Shown: in pieces, positions 1 to 8,058 of the stretch
How positions within the stretch are numbered: position 1 is the stretch's first letter
How the letters are laid out: every line of letters starts with the position of its first letter
Assembly (NCBI RefSeq): GCF_013127955.1
Contig: NZ_CP053435.1
Location: 4,960,001 to 5,024,000 of the forward strand
Length of the DNA: 64,000 nucleotides
Direction: 5' to 3'
Source: Spirosoma taeanense
GTDB taxonomy: Bacteria > Bacteroidota > Bacteroidia > Cytophagales > Spirosomataceae
The notes under the pieces: generated by a model
What the model was told of the DNA's origin: nothing
Database searches by the model: none
What the model saw: the letters and a program-made list of their open reading frames with translations, nothing else
Program-made: the position numbers and the translations under genes

Positions 1-1
1 C

Positions 2-1282
2 GATAAAGCTGGTCTGTCGGCCACTTTACGCCCAATTCGCGAGGGGGAACTGCGGTTCCTGCGGGCTTTTTATTACTGGCACATCGTTGAAACCTGGGGT
101 AACGTTCATTTTACGACGCAGGAAACCAACGGGATTGTGTCAACGGCCAACCGCACCCCTACCGAAACGATTTACAACCAGATCTTCGAGGATTTAAAGT
201 TTGCCGTCGCCAATCTGCCCGTTACGCAGCCTAGATACGGCAAAGTAACGAGAGGGGCCGCTCAGGCGTTTCTGGCGCGGATGTATCTGACCCGGGGCAT
301 GAACAAAGAAGCGCTCGAAATGGCGCAGGCTGTGCTGGCGAATACCAATTATAAGCTGGAAGCTAATTATGCCGACCTGTGGAAGATGAGTAATCTGAAA
401 ACGAAGGAAGCCATCTACGTCGTCGATTATTCCACGAATCTGGCCATTAATGACCTGGCAAACTCAACGTTTAACCCCTATGGCCACAACCGGGGCAGCA
501 ACAACGGCCACCTGCTGTTTTTAATGAAGTACGACGACCGGCCGGGTATGACACGTGACATCGCCTATGGGCGTCCGTTTAACCGGTATATGCCAACCCG
601 TTTCCTGCTCGATCTGTACAGCGATGACGATGCGCGCTACGAGGGTTCGTTTATGGAAGTCTGGCGGGCTAACTCCACCTCTCGTCCGGCGGGTATGAAC
701 CTGGGGGATACAGCGGTGTACTGCACGAGAAAAGAAATCCCGGATGCTTTTGAAGCGACCCGGAAGTACCAGATTTACGACCGCAGTAAGATCTATAACG
801 CAAACGGAACTGTAAAAGACAACCTGCGTTACCCGACCCTGTCGAAATTTATGGACCCAACCCGGGCCAGTTTAAACGAGGCACAAAGCGCACGCGATGT
901 GTTTGTCATCCGGCTGGCCGAGGTCTACCTGATTGCTGCTGAAGCGCAGATGAAACTGGGTAACCTGCAGGCCGCTGCCGATTACATCAACGTGTTACGT
1001 ACACGGGCTGCCAAAGCCGGTAAAACCGCTGCCATGCAGATTGCGCCCGCTCAGGTGACGCTTGATTTCATCCTGGATGAACGGGCCCGGGAACTGGCCG
1101 GTGAGCAGATTCGCTGGTTCGATCTGAAACGTACCGGTAAACTGCTGGAGCGCATTCGGACTTACGCACCAGACAATGCCGTCAATCTTCAGGACTACCA
1201 TGTTGTACGCCCCATTCCGCAAACCCAGTTAGATGCCGTGACGAACAAATCCGAGTTTACCCAAAATCAGGGGTATCAATAA
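2..1282 (+). CDS. SusD/RagB-like nutrient-binding outer-membrane lipoprotein (5' end missing)
   Basis: The reading frame is open from the left edge, so the gene starts outside the window; the first in-window start-like codon at 137 is internal. The upstream in-frame residues include RFLRAFYYWHIVETWG, which matches the TPR-like helix region of SusD/RagB proteins. The C-terminal part has RTRAAKAG and LDFILDERARELAGEQIRWFDLKRTG, the conserved SusD end block. SusD proteins sit on the cell surface as lids of SusC-type TonB transporters and bind oligosaccharides. Because pectin enzymes follow directly, the ligand is probably a pectin oligosaccharide; that is inference. The SusC partner would lie upstream, outside the window. 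About 427 residues are visible, so most of the protein is here. Confidence 0.93.
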   Translation, partial: DKAGLSATLRPIREGELRFLRAFYYWHIVETWGNVHFTTQETNGIVSTANRTPTETIYNQIFEDLKFAVANLPVTQPRYGKVTRGAAQAFLARMYLTRGMNKEALEMAQAVLANTNYKLEANYADLWKMSNLKTKEAIYVVDYSTNLAINDLANSTFNPYGHNRGSNNGHLLFLMKYDDRPGMTRDIAYGRPFNRYMPTRFLLDLYSDDDARYEGSFMEVWRANSTSRPAGMNLGDTAVYCTRKEIPDAFEATRKYQIYDRSKIYNANGTVKDNLRYPTLSKFMDPTRASLNEAQSARDVFVIRLAEVYLIAAEAQMKLGNLQAAADYINVLRTRAAKAGKTAAMQIAPAQVTLDFILDERARELAGEQIRWFDLKRTGKLLERIRTYAPDNAVNLQDYHVVRPIPQTQLDAVTNKSEFTQNQGYQ

Positions 1283-1290
1283 AAAGCTAG

Positions 1291-1328
1291 GGAAAGCAGA
1301 TCATCCGATTCAGCCTGGTTTGCTTTCC
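1291..1328 (+). terminator. Hairpin after the SusD-like gene
   Basis: An 8-bp inverted repeat (GGAAAGCA / TGCTTTCC) with a 22-nt loop begins 8 bases after the SusD stop and is followed by a pyrimidine-rich run (ttcttctt). It could end or attenuate transcription between susD and the pectinase gene. The U tract is imperfect, so it may only reduce readthrough or protect the upstream mRNA 3' end. Confidence 0.5.
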
Positions 1329-1361
1329 TTCTTCTTACAGGCCGGTAGATTGTAAAAAACT

Positions 1362-3017
1362 ATGACGACAACCCATCGATTCCTAAGCCTTGTGTTTTCT
1401 GCACTGGCTCCGTTTGCGGCTACGGCCCAGACAACTTCACCCTATAGCTGGACGAACCTGCCGAAGGTTACCCAACCCGCTTTTCGGAAGGACACCATAA
1501 CGATTCTGGCGCATGGTGCCAAACCAGATGGCGTTACGTTGAGCACCAAGGCGATCAATGCGGCTATTCTGGCCTGTAGCCAGAAAGGCGGTGGTGTGGT
1601 GCTGGTACCCGCCGGACTGTGGATGACCGGGCCCATTGAGCTGAAAAGCAACGTAAACCTGCACCTGAAAAAGGCGGCTACCCTGCTGTTTACGACCGAC
1701 AAAAGCCAGTACGCTCTGGTTGAAGGCACATACGAAGGCAAACGGGCAGCCCGCAATCAGTCCCCCATATCGGGCGTCAACCTGGAAAACGTGGCGATTA
1801 CCGGCCAGGGAATCGTGGATGGCAACGGCGACGTTTGGCGGGCCGTTCATAAAAGCCAGTTGACCGAAAGTCAGTGGAAAGAGAAGGTGGAATCGGGTGG
1901 TGTGCTCAAAGATGACGGCAAAACCTGGTATCCGAGTGAGCAGTTCAAACGGGCCAGTACCGAAAACCGAAGCATGCTGCTGACGGCCGGGAAACAACCG
2001 CAGGATTTTGCCGATATGAAAGACTTTCTGCGGCCCAACCTGCTGGTCCTGACCAGCTGCAAAAAAGTTTTGCTGGAAGGCGTTACGTTCCAGAACTCGC
2101 CGGCCTGGTGCCTGCATCCCCTGATGTGTCAGGACCTGACAATTCGAAACGTGACCACCAAGAACCCGGAGTATGCGCACAATGGCGACGGTATGGACAT
2201 CGAATCCTGTAAGAACTTCCTCATCGAGGGCTGTACACTGGACGTCGGCGATGATGCCATCTGCATCAAATCGGGAAAGGACGAAGAAGGCCGTAAACGC
2301 GGCATGCCTACGGAAAATGGCGTAATCCGGAACAATACCGTCTATAACGGCCACGGCGGGTTTGTGGTCGGTAGCGAAATGAGCGGAGGAGCACGTAATA
2401 TCTTCGTTTACAACTGTACGTTCATGGGTACCGACAAAGGCTTACGCTTCAAGTCAGTACGTGGTCGGGGCGGTGTAGTAGAGCATATCTACGCCAAAGA
2501 CATCTATATGAAAAACATTGCGCAGGAAGCCATCTTCTTCGACATGTATTATTTTGTCAAGTTCGCTACCGACGGCGAGCGCGACGAGCGTCCGGTTGTT
2601 AATGAGGGAACGCCGGTATTCCGGAATATGCGTTTTGAGAATATTGTTTGCAGCGGAGCCACAAAAGGCGTCTTCGTCCGCGGCTTACCCGAAATGCCCA
2701 TCAGCAATATTACGATGGAAAAGCTGGTGCTGCAGACCGATAAAGGCGTGGAGCTGATTGATGCAAGCGGCATTCGGTTCAAACAGGTACAGCTCATCAC
2801 TAAAAGCACGAAGCCCGTCATTCTGGTTGACAACAGCAATAATCTTACCTTCGACTCGATCCAGTATGACCCTCAGGCCAGTCTGCTGTTTTCAATAAAT
2901 GGCGAGCGCAGCCAGGCGATTGAGGTAAAAAACACCGACGTAGCGAAAGCACAGACCAAAGCCGAGTTTAACAAGGGGGCGCTGGAAAAGAACCTGATCC
3001 TGTCGTCAATCAAATAA
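1362..3017 (+). CDS. GH28-family polygalacturonase, exported
   Basis: 551 residues with an N-terminal signal peptide (hydrophobic LVFSALAPFAATAQ, cleavage near residue 23). The body is a right-handed beta-helix of the GH28 family. Family motifs are visible: NGDGMDIESC (NxD type), DVGDDAICIKSG (the DD catalytic pair), GHGGFVVGSEMSGG (GHG) and RFKSVRGRGG (RxK). GH28 enzymes hydrolyse alpha-1,4 galacturonan or rhamnogalacturonan backbones, here most likely in the periplasm. It is the first of four pectin-directed enzymes in the same direction; only 9 bases separate it from the acetylesterase gene. The exact substrate (homogalacturonan, xylo- or rhamnogalacturonan) cannot be read from the sequence. 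Confidence 0.93.
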   Translation: MTTTHRFLSLVFSALAPFAATAQTTSPYSWTNLPKVTQPAFRKDTITILAHGAKPDGVTLSTKAINAAILACSQKGGGVVLVPAGLWMTGPIELKSNVNLHLKKAATLLFTTDKSQYALVEGTYEGKRAARNQSPISGVNLENVAITGQGIVDGNGDVWRAVHKSQLTESQWKEKVESGGVLKDDGKTWYPSEQFKRASTENRSMLLTAGKQPQDFADMKDFLRPNLLVLTSCKKVLLEGVTFQNSPAWCLHPLMCQDLTIRNVTTKNPEYAHNGDGMDIESCKNFLIEGCTLDVGDDAICIKSGKDEEGRKRGMPTENGVIRNNTVYNGHGGFVVGSEMSGGARNIFVYNCTFMGTDKGLRFKSVRGRGGVVEHIYAKDIYMKNIAQEAIFFDMYYFVKFATDGERDERPVVNEGTPVFRNMRFENIVCSGATKGVFVRGLPEMPISNITMEKLVLQTDKGVELIDASGIRFKQVQLITKSTKPVILVDNSNNLTFDSIQYDPQASLLFSINGERSQAIEVKNTDVAKAQTKAEFNKGALEKNLILSSIK

Positions 3018-3026
3018 AACCGAACC

Positions 3027-3791
3027 ATGGGCATGCGTCTATTCCTGAGAATCTGGGCCGTGTTCAGCCTGCTGACACTTTCCGCTTTTACCACACCCCC
3101 CGACAAGATTACGGTTTATCTGATTGGCGATTCGACCATGTCCATCAAGCCGGTGAAAGCCTACCCGGAAACGGGCTGGGGCATGCCTTTCGCTTATTTT
3201 TTTGATCAGACCGTAACGGTCGATAATCGGGCGCAGAACGGCCGGAGTACTCGAACCTTTATCGAAGAAAACCGCTGGCAGCCGGTAGCGGATAGCCTAC
3301 AGGAAGGCGACTATGTGTTCATCCAGTTTGGGCATAACGACGAGGTGAATACGAAAAAAAGTTACACGACCGAGACGGAGTTTAAAGCTAACCTGGCTCG
3401 ATTTATTACCGAAAGCCGGGCCAGGAAAGCCATTCCCGTGCTCATCACCCCCGTCGCCCGCAGGAAGTTCGATGCGGCCGGAAAAATTGAAGGAACACAT
3501 ACGGTCTATTCTGAACTGGTACGTACAGTGGCTGCTGAGTATAAAACACCCTTAATCGACCTGGATACGCAAAGCCAGCAACTCCTGCAACAGTTTGGCG
3601 TAGAGCATTCCAAACTTTTATTCCTTCAGCTTGCTCCCGGTGAGCATCCTAACTACCCGGAAGGAAAAGACGATAACACCCATTTCAACGAACTGGGCGC
3701 CCGGCGTATCGCCGAAATCGTCCTGTCGAACATCAAGTCGCTGAAGCTCGATTTAGCCGACCGGATTGTAAAGCCGCAGAGCGTAAAGTGA
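3027..3791 (+). CDS. CE12-like rhamnogalacturonan acetylesterase (SGNH hydrolase)
   Basis: 254 residues with a signal peptide at the start (MRLFLRIWAVFSLLTLSAF). It carries the SGNH blocks: IGDSTMS with the nucleophile serine, the glycine block around NRAQNGRST, FGHND with the Asn, and DNTHFNELGA with the catalytic Asp/His. This pattern is typical of rhamnogalacturonan acetylesterases, which remove acetyl groups from rhamnogalacturonan I so that backbone hydrolases can act. An in-frame ATG two codons downstream (3033) is an equally good start. The gene is only 9 bases after the GH28 gene and belongs to the same operon. Confidence 0.9.
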   Translation: MGMRLFLRIWAVFSLLTLSAFTTPPDKITVYLIGDSTMSIKPVKAYPETGWGMPFAYFFDQTVTVDNRAQNGRSTRTFIEENRWQPVADSLQEGDYVFIQFGHNDEVNTKKSYTTETEFKANLARFITESRARKAIPVLITPVARRKFDAAGKIEGTHTVYSELVRTVAAEYKTPLIDLDTQSQQLLQQFGVEHSKLLFLQLAPGEHPNYPEGKDDNTHFNELGARRIAEIVLSNIKSLKLDLADRIVKPQSVK

Positions 3792-3855
3792 ATACCTGGC
3801 TGGCCGGGTAGCTGCCTACTCGATCCTGAGCTTGTTGAACGTTCTATTTCATCAC

Positions 3856-4857
3856 ATGAAACAACTGCTTCTCATCACTTGCCTGTTGATCAACGCCATT
3901 CCCGGACGGAGTCAGGCGACGCTATCGCCTACGGCCACCGTATCGTTCACAGTTGCTCAGGATGGCAGCGGTAACTACAGAACCATTCAGGAAGCCGTCA
4001 ACAGCTTCCGCGATCATATGCAGGTGCGGGTAACCCTGTACGTAAAAAACGGGGTCTACACCGAGAAGCTCGTCATCCCTTCCTGGAAGCCCAATATTCA
4101 TATCATCGGTGAAAGTAAAGAAGGCGTAATCATTACGGGAAATGACTATTCGGGGAAAGCGTATCCCGGTGGCAGGGACGGGACCGGCAGTGACAAATAC
4201 AGTACCTATACCTCCTATACCGTTCGGGTCGATGCGCCCGATGTTATTCTGGAGAATCTGACCATTCAAAACACGGCCGGGCGCGTTGGGCAGGCGGTAG
4301 CCCTTCACGTAGAAGGGGATCGGTTTGTTTGTAAAAACTGCCGCCTGCTGGGCAACCAGGATACGCTCTATGCAGCCGCCGAAGGCAGTCGGCAGTATTA
4401 TGAGAACTGTTTGATTGAGGGCACAACCGACTTCATCTTCGGCAAATCAATCTCCGTTTTCCAGTCGTGTACCATCAAAAGCCTGTCCGATTCCTTTATT
4501 ACCGCAGCGGCCACCCCCGACTACCAGCCCTACGGTTTCGTTTTTTTCGACTGTAAACTGATCGCAGATCCAGCCGCTAAAAAAGTTTACCTGGGCCGTC
4601 CCTGGCGACCCTATGCCAAAACGATTTTCATCCGGACCCACATGGGCGACCATATTTTGCCCGTCGGCTGGGACAATTGGGGCAATGCCGCCAATGAAAA
4701 GACGGTTCTGTACGCTGAAGCCGGAAGCACGGGGGCGGGTGGAAATCCATCGAAGCGGGCAGGCTGGGCGAAACAGCTTTCTCCCAAAGAGACCCGCGCC
4801 TATACGCTGGCAACTATTTTTTCTGGCGAAATGGGCTGGGTACCTAACGTCCAATAA
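3856..4857 (+). CDS. CE8 pectin methylesterase, exported
   Basis: The ATG at 3856 is preferred because it directly opens a signal peptide (MKQLLLITCLLINAIPGRSQA); the frame stays open eight codons further upstream. The mature enzyme is a right-handed beta-helix with pectinesterase signatures: ALHVEGDRF, LGNQDTLYA with the catalytic Asp, GTTDFIFG with the second Asp, and LGRPWRPYA with the substrate-binding Arg/Trp. It demethylates homogalacturonan, giving substrate for polygalacturonases such as the GH28 enzyme two genes upstream. 333 residues is a normal length for a bacterial CE8 domain. It has no additional domains. Confidence 0.94.
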   Translation: MKQLLLITCLLINAIPGRSQATLSPTATVSFTVAQDGSGNYRTIQEAVNSFRDHMQVRVTLYVKNGVYTEKLVIPSWKPNIHIIGESKEGVIITGNDYSGKAYPGGRDGTGSDKYSTYTSYTVRVDAPDVILENLTIQNTAGRVGQAVALHVEGDRFVCKNCRLLGNQDTLYAAAEGSRQYYENCLIEGTTDFIFGKSISVFQSCTIKSLSDSFITAAATPDYQPYGFVFFDCKLIADPAAKKVYLGRPWRPYAKTIFIRTHMGDHILPVGWDNWGNAANEKTVLYAEAGSTGAGGNPSKRAGWAKQLSPKETRAYTLATIFSGEMGWVPNVQ

Positions 4858-4867
4858 CACTACTCGC

Positions 4868-6574
4868 ATGAAGCTACTACCCGTAGTAAGTTTATTGTTC
4901 TTACTAACAACGTCGGGGCTTGCCCAAACGGCCCGGCCCAAACCCACGTCATCAGCTACCGTTACTTCATCGGTATCCAACGTATGGGTGGCTGATTTAG
5001 GCAATGGAAGCTACAAAAATCCCGTCCTGAACGCTGACTATTCTGACCCGGATGTATGCCGGGTGGGCGACGATTATTATCTGGTTGCGTCGAGCTTTGA
5101 TGCCATTCCCGGTCTACCTATCCTCCATTCCAGAGACCTGGTCAACTGGACCATCATTGGCCATGCGCTGAAACGCCAGCCGCCATTCGAGCATTTTGAG
5201 AAAACCCAGCATGGCAACGGAGTGTGGGCGCCCGCCATCCGATATCACAACAAGGAATTTTATATCTATTACCCTGACCCCGATTTTGGCATTTACCTGA
5301 CCAAAGCAACCAATCCCGCCGGTCCCTGGTCGGAGCCGGTACTGGTTGAGGGCGGAAAAGGTCTGATTGACCCGTGCCCGCTCTGGGACGACAACGGCCA
5401 GGTGTATCTGGTACACGGCTGGGCTGGCAGTCGGGCCGGGATCAAAAGCATTCTTACGGTCAAGAAGCTCAACGCCGAAGGCACTAAAGTCATGGATGAA
5501 GGAGCCATCGTCTACGACGGCCACGAAACCGACCCCACCATCGAAGGTCCGAAGCTGTATAAACGGAACGGCTACTACTACATTTTCGCTCCGGCCGGTG
5601 GGGTTTCCACAGGTTGGCAGCTCGTGCTACGATCAAAAAACATCTACGGTCCCTACGAACGGAAAGTAGTGATGGATCAGGGAAAAAGCCCAATCAATGG
5701 GCCTCATCAGGGAGCCTGGGTTGATACAGAGCCCGTGAATGGTAAACCCGGTGAAGACTGGTTTCTACATTTTCAGGACAAGGAAGCGTATGGCCGAGTC
5801 GTGCATCTGCAACCGATGAAGTGGGTGAATGATTGGCCCGTGATCGGTATCGATACAGACGGCGACGGGAAAGGAGAACCGGTATTGACGCATAAAAAAC
5901 CGACCGTAGCGGGGCCCACTCCCGGCAAAGAATTTTCGATAGCTACTCCGGCCGAGTCGGACGAGTTCAACACAATGACGCTCGGGCGACAATGGCAGTG
6001 GCAGGCGAACCCTAAAGGCATTTGGCATACCACCAGCAACCAGAGCTTTCTGCGCTTATATTCTTACAAAACGCCGGAAGACGCCAAAAATAACTGGGAC
6101 GTACCGAATCTGTTGCTGCAAAAGTTTCCGGCCGAGCGATTCATGGCGACCACAAAGTTGACCTTTAAGCCGAATCCGAAACTGGAGAATGAACGCGTTG
6201 GACTGATTGTCATGGGCCTGAGCTATGCTAACCTGGTGCTGAAAAGCAGCAAGGATGGGGTTAGTCTGGTCTATGGCGTTTGCAAAAAGGCATCGGAGAA
6301 TAAAGCCGAAGCCGAACAGGTAATTGCTAAAGTAAATGCAGGCAGCCCGGTGTATCTGCGGGTTGTGGTGACTGAAGGAGCAAAATGCCAGTTTAGCTAC
6401 AGCCTGGATGGACAGACATTCACGAACACCGGCGATCCATTCCAGGCCGAAGTAGGGCGCTGGATTGGCGCTAAGATGGGCATATTCTGTACCCGTACCA
6501 CGCAGATAAACGATTCAGGCTATGCCGATTTTGACTGGTTTCGGGTCGAATCCGTCTCAACAACGAATCCATAA
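4868..6574 (+). CDS. GH43-family glycosidase with C-terminal beta-sandwich
   Basis: The start at 4868 opens a signal peptide (MKLLPVVSLLFLLTTSGLAQ); the frame is open further upstream inside the CE8 gene, but that part is not signal-like. The N-terminal half is a five-bladed propeller of GH43: YSDPDVCRVGDDYYLVASSF contains the catalytic base Asp, GLIDPCPLWDDNG the middle Asp, and TIEGPKLYKRNGYYY the catalytic Glu. The C-terminal ~200 residues (from about ATPAESDEFN) resemble the concanavalin-like domain usual in GH43 enzymes. Likely activity is arabinofuranosidase, xylosidase or galactosidase on pectin side chains; the sequence alone does not decide. It is the last gene of the pectin operon, 10 bases after CE8. 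Confidence 0.9.
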   Translation: MKLLPVVSLLFLLTTSGLAQTARPKPTSSATVTSSVSNVWVADLGNGSYKNPVLNADYSDPDVCRVGDDYYLVASSFDAIPGLPILHSRDLVNWTIIGHALKRQPPFEHFEKTQHGNGVWAPAIRYHNKEFYIYYPDPDFGIYLTKATNPAGPWSEPVLVEGGKGLIDPCPLWDDNGQVYLVHGWAGSRAGIKSILTVKKLNAEGTKVMDEGAIVYDGHETDPTIEGPKLYKRNGYYYIFAPAGGVSTGWQLVLRSKNIYGPYERKVVMDQGKSPINGPHQGAWVDTEPVNGKPGEDWFLHFQDKEAYGRVVHLQPMKWVNDWPVIGIDTDGDGKGEPVLTHKKPTVAGPTPGKEFSIATPAESDEFNTMTLGRQWQWQANPKGIWHTTSNQSFLRLYSYKTPEDAKNNWDVPNLLLQKFPAERFMATTKLTFKPNPKLENERVGLIVMGLSYANLVLKSSKDGVSLVYGVCKKASENKAEAEQVIAKVNAGSPVYLRVVVTEGAKCQFSYSLDGQTFTNTGDPFQAEVGRWIGAKMGIFCTRTTQINDSGYADFDWFRVESVSTTNP

Positions 6575-6620
6575 TCAATAACTGCGAACGTCCGGTATCT
6601 GACTTCTGGTCTGCCTTCTC

Positions 6621-7619
6621 TTATTTTTCCGGCAGTACCCGGCGCAGAAAGTCAACGATGTATGTCAGCGTGGGCGTAAACCACGGATTGAAAAACATAA
6701 ACGTATGGGGTGCATCCGCAAACGTGTGAACTTCTGAATAGGTGCCAAAGGCGCTAAGCTTTTTGATTAGATCGTCGCGCCCGCCATGCATACGATCTAC
6801 CGAACTGTTTATGAATAGAATGGGTGGTGTATGCCTGTCAATGTGCGAAAGCGCTGAGGCTTCCTGCCATAACTCGGGTTTCTGACTTTTGGAATAGCCA
6901 AACCAGTACGTAGCGGCTGAGGTCGACTTTGAATCATCCCCTTCTCCTGATTCGGGATGAATAAAGGCCAGCACACCGTCAATATCGATAACCGCCTGTA
7001 CTTCGCTCGAAAAGCGGGCATTGCCACCCGACCCCTCGAACGCTGGATTCTGGTTCGTACTGCCTATCAGGGCGGCTAACTGTCCGCCCGCCGAAAAACC
7101 CAGAACTGCAATTCGCTCCAGATCAATATGGTACCTGGCGGCATTGGCCCGCATCCAGCGAATAGCCGCTTTCAGATCATGGACCGCTGCCGGATATAAC
7201 GCTTCTGTTGACAGACGATATTCCGCCGGGATGGCCACATAGCCTTTGGCAGCCAGCTGACCAGACAGTGTACTGTTGTGCGAGCGGTCACCAGAGCGCC
7301 AGCCCCCACCATGAACCATCAGAATGGCGGGAAAGAGCCTGGTGGAAGAGGCAGGAGGAGAATAAACATCTAATAGCAGGTTTCGGCCAGCTATGGGGGT
7401 AGTGTAGGTAATGTTTCTGGCTACCTGAACACCCATTGGTCGTGTTGAATCAGCCAGCGTAATGTCGGGGTGGTATTTCTTTTCCTGCAGATACGATTTA
7501 CGCACGGTGAACGACGTATCTCTGCCGCCTGTTGGACCAATTTGCGCCGAGGCTATTGTAACCGTCAGCCAGACAATGCCTGCAAAAGCCAGGGTTCGTT
7601 GCCCGAAGATTTTTTTCAT
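6621..7619 (-). CDS. Exported alpha/beta hydrolase (BD-FAE/esterase-lipase type)
   Basis: 332 residues with a signal peptide (MKKIFGQRTLAFAGIVWLTV...ASA). It has the oxyanion motif HGGGWRSGD, the nucleophile elbow GFSAGG, a later NSSVDRMHGG with the likely acid Asp and DAPHTF with the catalytic His. This is the hormone-sensitive-lipase-like fold found in many carbohydrate esterases of polysaccharide loci. It is convergent with the GH43 gene, with 46 bases between stops. It may remove ester groups from pectin or hemicellulose, but the substrate is not visible. Confidence 0.88.
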   Translation of the reverse strand: MKKIFGQRTLAFAGIVWLTVTIASAQIGPTGGRDTSFTVRKSYLQEKKYHPDITLADSTRPMGVQVARNITYTTPIAGRNLLLDVYSPPASSTRLFPAILMVHGGGWRSGDRSHNSTLSGQLAAKGYVAIPAEYRLSTEALYPAAVHDLKAAIRWMRANAARYHIDLERIAVLGFSAGGQLAALIGSTNQNPAFEGSGGNARFSSEVQAVIDIDGVLAFIHPESGEGDDSKSTSAATYWFGYSKSQKPELWQEASALSHIDRHTPPILFINSSVDRMHGGRDDLIKKLSAFGTYSEVHTFADAPHTFMFFNPWFTPTLTYIVDFLRRVLPEK

Positions 7620-8058
7620 AGTGGCGGTATTTATTGGCGAAGTATTTTATGATCGCTTGTCAGGGTTCGAAGCTATTTAATTAGGGCGTTTTCAACTTGG
7701 TCTCTATCGAATTGGCTTGACTATAACCTGTTGGGGTTATGGGTGCAACCTTGGCGAGATCATTGAATAGTTGCGCATCACCGAGAAGAAGGTACCGTAA
7801 CGATTATTTCTCAGAAATGGCCAAAGCAAGGTTACGATTTAATCCAATCCCGCTTTGTGCTTTTTTGAGGCTCCTAAGTTACTATCAGCTACCTGAAATA
7901 TGCAGAATTCAAGTTTTGGAAAATTGCAATAAAAATATTCGACCATCTGTTTGAAAGTGCTTGACTATTCAAGCGAGCCGGAATAATTATGCGGTAATCC
8001 TCTTGCCAGTGTATGCGATACACAAGACCCTAACAAACTCAAAACGGCTATATTAGTT
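7620..8058. other. Divergent intergenic region, no gene seen
   Basis: About 440 AT-rich bases separate the start of the hydrolase and the start of the repeat protein, so both promoters must lie here. Two small inverted repeats are present: ATAACC/GGTTAT at 7723-7740 and GTGTAT/ATACAC at 8009-8023. A short open frame exists at 7739-7954 but has no recognisable domain or coding character. No exact TAnnTTTG element at a sensible distance from either start was found. Confidence 0.5.

Noticed and set aside
1437..2354. Long minus-strand open frame opposite the GH28 gene
   Set aside because: It has no domain, lies fully within a well-supported gene and follows from codon bias of the sense gene.
7739..7954. 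Small gene in the divergent region before the repeat protein
   Set aside because: The 71-codon frame has no motif, no clear translation signal and a composition like the surrounding noncoding DNA.
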